From positions 1 through 34,399 of the forward strand of contig JAKQKW010000356.1 of NCBI GenBank assembly GCA_029560455.1: DNA of 34,399 bases. Reading direction: 5' to 3'. The stretch comes from Candidatus Rifleibacteriota bacterium. Its GTDB lineage: Bacteria; Riflebacteria; Ozemobacteria; Ozemobacterales; Ozemobacteraceae. Shown piece after piece: positions 32,720-34,399 of the stretch; within the stretch, counting starts at the first letter, position 1, and each line of letters opens with the position of its first letter. The notes below the pieces were generated by a model that saw only the letters and a program-made list of their open reading frames with translations, was not told the origin of the DNA and did no database searches. The position numbers and the translations under genes were made by a program.

Positions 32720-32741
32720 CTTAGCCAGTATACTGGCTAAG
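32720..32741. repeat. Perfect 22-bp palindrome overlapping the end of hldD
   Basis: CTTAGCCAGTA (32720-32730) is followed directly by its exact reverse complement (32731-32741). It encodes the last residues and stop of hldD and lies at the edge of the AT-rich island. No U-tract follows on the minus strand. It may be a recombination or attachment site, a protein-binding operator or a weak 3' hairpin. No second copy was found. Confidence 0.7.
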
Positions 32742-33707
32742 GCAAACGCCCAGGTTGAGATAATTCTTCACATAGTCATCGATTGATTCTTCAAGGGTTC
32801 GGGTCGGCTTTTCGTAACCGGTCAGACGCAGTCGGGTGATGTCACCGCGAGTAAAATACTGATACTGATTGCGAATTGATTCGGGCATGTCGACGTAGCT
32901 GATCTTGGGCGGAATATTCATCGCGGCAAAAGTTGCTCTGACCAGATCGTTCCAGCTTCTTGCAACACCGGTGGCAATGTTGAAAAGACCGCCGGCGTTG
33001 TTGTCGAGAAAATGCAGCGTCATATCGACGGCATCTTTGACATAAACAAAGTCACGCAGCTGTTCGCCGTCTTTGTAATCAGGGCGATGCGATTTAAACA
33101 GGTGCACCTGCCCGGTGGCACGTATCTGCTCAAAGGATTTGAGAATAAAACTGCGCATAGAGCCCTTGTGATACTCATTCGGGCCAAAGACATTGAAATA
33201 TTTGAGGCCGACGACACGGTCGAGCATGCCATGGCGCTTCAGCCAGAGATCGAAAAGCTGTTTTGAGTAGCCATACATATTGAGCGGCTGCAGTTTATCG
33301 ATATCGGCATTATTATCGACAAAACCATTCTCGCCGTCACCATAGGTAGCGGCACTGCTGGCATAGATAAAGCGCGTGCGCCGGCTGTCTGCCCATTTCA
33401 CCAGCGACTTGCTGAATTCAAAATTATTTTTGATCAGGTAGGTGGCGTCGGTTTCGGTCGTGCTCGAACAAGCGCCAAGGTGCAGCACCGCATCAAAAGT
33501 ATGATCGTCAAACAAGCCACATTCGAGTTTTTCAAGAAAATCGGTCTTTTCGCAGTAATCAGCAAACTTCAGGTTTCTGAGATTTTTCCATTTTTCGCCA
33601 TTGCCAAGCCGGTCGACCACAAAAATATTGTCGATTCCACGCTGATTAAGGCCCCAGATGAGGGCAGAACCGATTAAACCCGCACCACCCGTAACAAGTA
33701 TTTTCAT
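32721..33707 (-). CDS. hldD: ADP-L-glycero-D-manno-heptose 6-epimerase
   Basis: About 328 residues. SDR enzyme (EC 5.1.3.20) making the heptose donor for the LPS inner core. Visible: GGAGLIG dinucleotide loop (7-13), HLGACSSTTETD (family-specific, ~76-87), IYASSAATYGDG (~114-125), YGYSK with the Tyr/Lys pair (~145-149), and KYFNVFGPNEYHKGSMRS. ATG 33707 is preferred: GAGG lies 5 nt upstream, while the GTG at 33713 overlaps that site. It sits 7 nt after the upstream epimerase gene on the same strand. The last residues (VCLSQYTG) are encoded by a perfect palindrome and may not be native. Confidence 0.94.
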   Translation of the reverse strand: MKILVTGGAGLIGSALIWGLNQRGIDNIFVVDRLGNGEKWKNLRNLKFADYCEKTDFLEKLECGLFDDHTFDAVLHLGACSSTTETDATYLIKNNFEFSKSLVKWADSRRTRFIYASSAATYGDGENGFVDNNADIDKLQPLNMYGYSKQLFDLWLKRHGMLDRVVGLKYFNVFGPNEYHKGSMRSFILKSFEQIRATGQVHLFKSHRPDYKDGEQLRDFVYVKDAVDMTLHFLDNNAGGLFNIATGVARSWNDLVRATFAAMNIPPKISYVDMPESIRNQYQYFTRGDITRLRLTGYEKPTRTLEESIDDYVKNYLNLGVCLSQYTG

Positions 33708-33714
33708 ATTCACC

Positions 33715-34399
33715 TCAAAACAGATATTTTACCAGCTTGAGAATACCCTGGCTCCAAGGCACCCTGTGTGAAATGCCCGAAGCATTGGCAAAGTTCTTTT
33801 TATTCGCCATATACCATTCGTAATTACGTATCAGCGCCTGTTTATTGGAAAATTTCGGCGCGAATCCGAGCTTTTTCTCGGCCTTCTCGATCGAAACGAA
33901 AGATTCCTGGCAGGCCGTTTCATAGACCCATTTGTAAAGCGGCGAAAGCTTCAGTTTTTCGAGAATTCTGAGAATAGTGATGGCAGGCCCGGCCGGAAAA
34001 GTCACAATGCGTTTGCCGAAACCGGCATGATCGAGCACTGCCTGAAAATCATCACGGAAAGTGCCGAACTCTTTGGCGCCGATATTGAAAGTGTCGTTAA
34101 CCACCTTCTCATCGCCGGTCAGACAGGTATAGATAACGTCGCAGAGATCTTCGACATCGAGATACTGATAGAGATTGCGCCCCTTGCCGAGAATCGGAAA
34201 CCCGTGACCTTCGCTCGCCCATTCATAGAGCATGGCAAAGACGCCAAGCCGCTCGGGGCCGATAAACGACTTCGGCCTGAGAACCGGCACGCACATTCCC
34301 TTATCGCGAAATTCGAAACAGACATCTTCGGCCTTGACCTTGGCTTCGCCGTAAGGCCCGACGCCGATTCTGCGATCGTCTTCGAAAAGCGGATGATGG
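33715..34399 (-). CDS. NAD-dependent epimerase/dehydratase (SDR), partial at the 5' end
   Basis: The frame runs open to the right window edge, so the N-terminal Rossmann part lies outside. What remains begins HHPLFEDD and shows GPYGEAKVKAED, the YxxxK catalytic motif (Tyr, Lys), then VLRPKSFIGPERLGVF, DVEDLCDVIYTCL and FNIGAKEFGT, typical of extended SDR nucleotide-sugar epimerases. The ATG at 34296 is internal, because the catalytic motif precedes it. The stop lies 7 nt before hldD, suggesting one operon for LPS or surface-sugar synthesis. The exact sugar is not determined. Confidence 0.88.
   Translation of the reverse strand, partial: HHPLFEDDRRIGVGPYGEAKVKAEDVCFEFRDKGMCVPVLRPKSFIGPERLGVFAMLYEWASEGHGFPILGKGRNLYQYLDVEDLCDVIYTCLTGDEKVVNDTFNIGAKEFGTFRDDFQAVLDHAGFGKRIVTFPAGPAITILRILEKLKLSPLYKWVYETACQESFVSIEKAEKKLGFAPKFSNKQALIRNYEWYMANKKNFANASGISHRVPWSQGILKLVKYLF

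Overview
The window is from a diderm (Gram-negative-type) bacterium. The evidence is an ADP-heptose epimerase gene for LPS core sugars, a complete ExbB-ExbD-TonB energy-transfer set behind an outer-membrane barrel, lipobox-bearing lipoproteins and several proteins with signal peptides. Base composition is roughly balanced, strong GGAGG-type Shine-Dalgarno sites precede most genes, and GTG/TTG starts occur. I cannot fix the phylum from the sequence. The very large secreted proteins and the short Bacteroides-like SerA fit a poorly sampled lineage (a Riflebacteria-like bacterium is one guess, weakly supported).

Layout. Positions 1-4600: a long minus-strand surface lipoprotein with tandem Ig-like repeats and a degenerate FGE/sulfatase-modifying-factor domain, split in two by one extra base, preceded by a possible 30-residue membrane peptide. 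4950-7190: the serine operon serC-serA with a clear promoter, an intercistronic hairpin and a shared terminator. 7219-14778 (minus): a terpenoid-cyclase-fold protein and a 2119-residue alpha-2-macroglobulin-like secreted protein without a visible thioester. 14934-18635 (plus): a plug-less TonB-dependent-receptor-like barrel followed by exbB, exbD and tonB, apparently one operon. 18753-20326: a periplasmic cyclophilin and murB. 20446-21891 (minus): an alanine/glycine:cation symporter. 22266-23462: a small membrane protein and a CDF metal transporter. 23536-25905: a tight cluster of DHH phosphoesterase, S4 RNA-binding protein, E1-like ThiF/MoeB protein and a ubiquitin-like MoaD/ThiS protein. 25933-27666 (minus): a lipoprotein and a DUF2156 protein. 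27756-29870: a divergent old-yellow-enzyme protein and SppA. 30138-32578: an AT-rich MBOAT plus SGNH pair, probably acquired and probably acylating a surface glycan. 32721-34399 (minus): hldD and a partial nucleotide-sugar epimerase.

Much of the window serves the cell envelope: peptidoglycan (murB), LPS heptose (hldD), glycan acylation (MBOAT/SGNH), outer-membrane transport (barrel plus TonB set), membrane proteolysis (SppA), and large surface or periplasmic proteins. I judge the most interesting parts to be the DHH-S4-E1-Ubl cluster, the plug-less barrel with its own TonB motor, the thioester-less macroglobulin, and the AT-rich acylation island ending at a perfect 22-bp palindrome. No tRNA, rRNA, CRISPR array, transposase or integrase was recognised.
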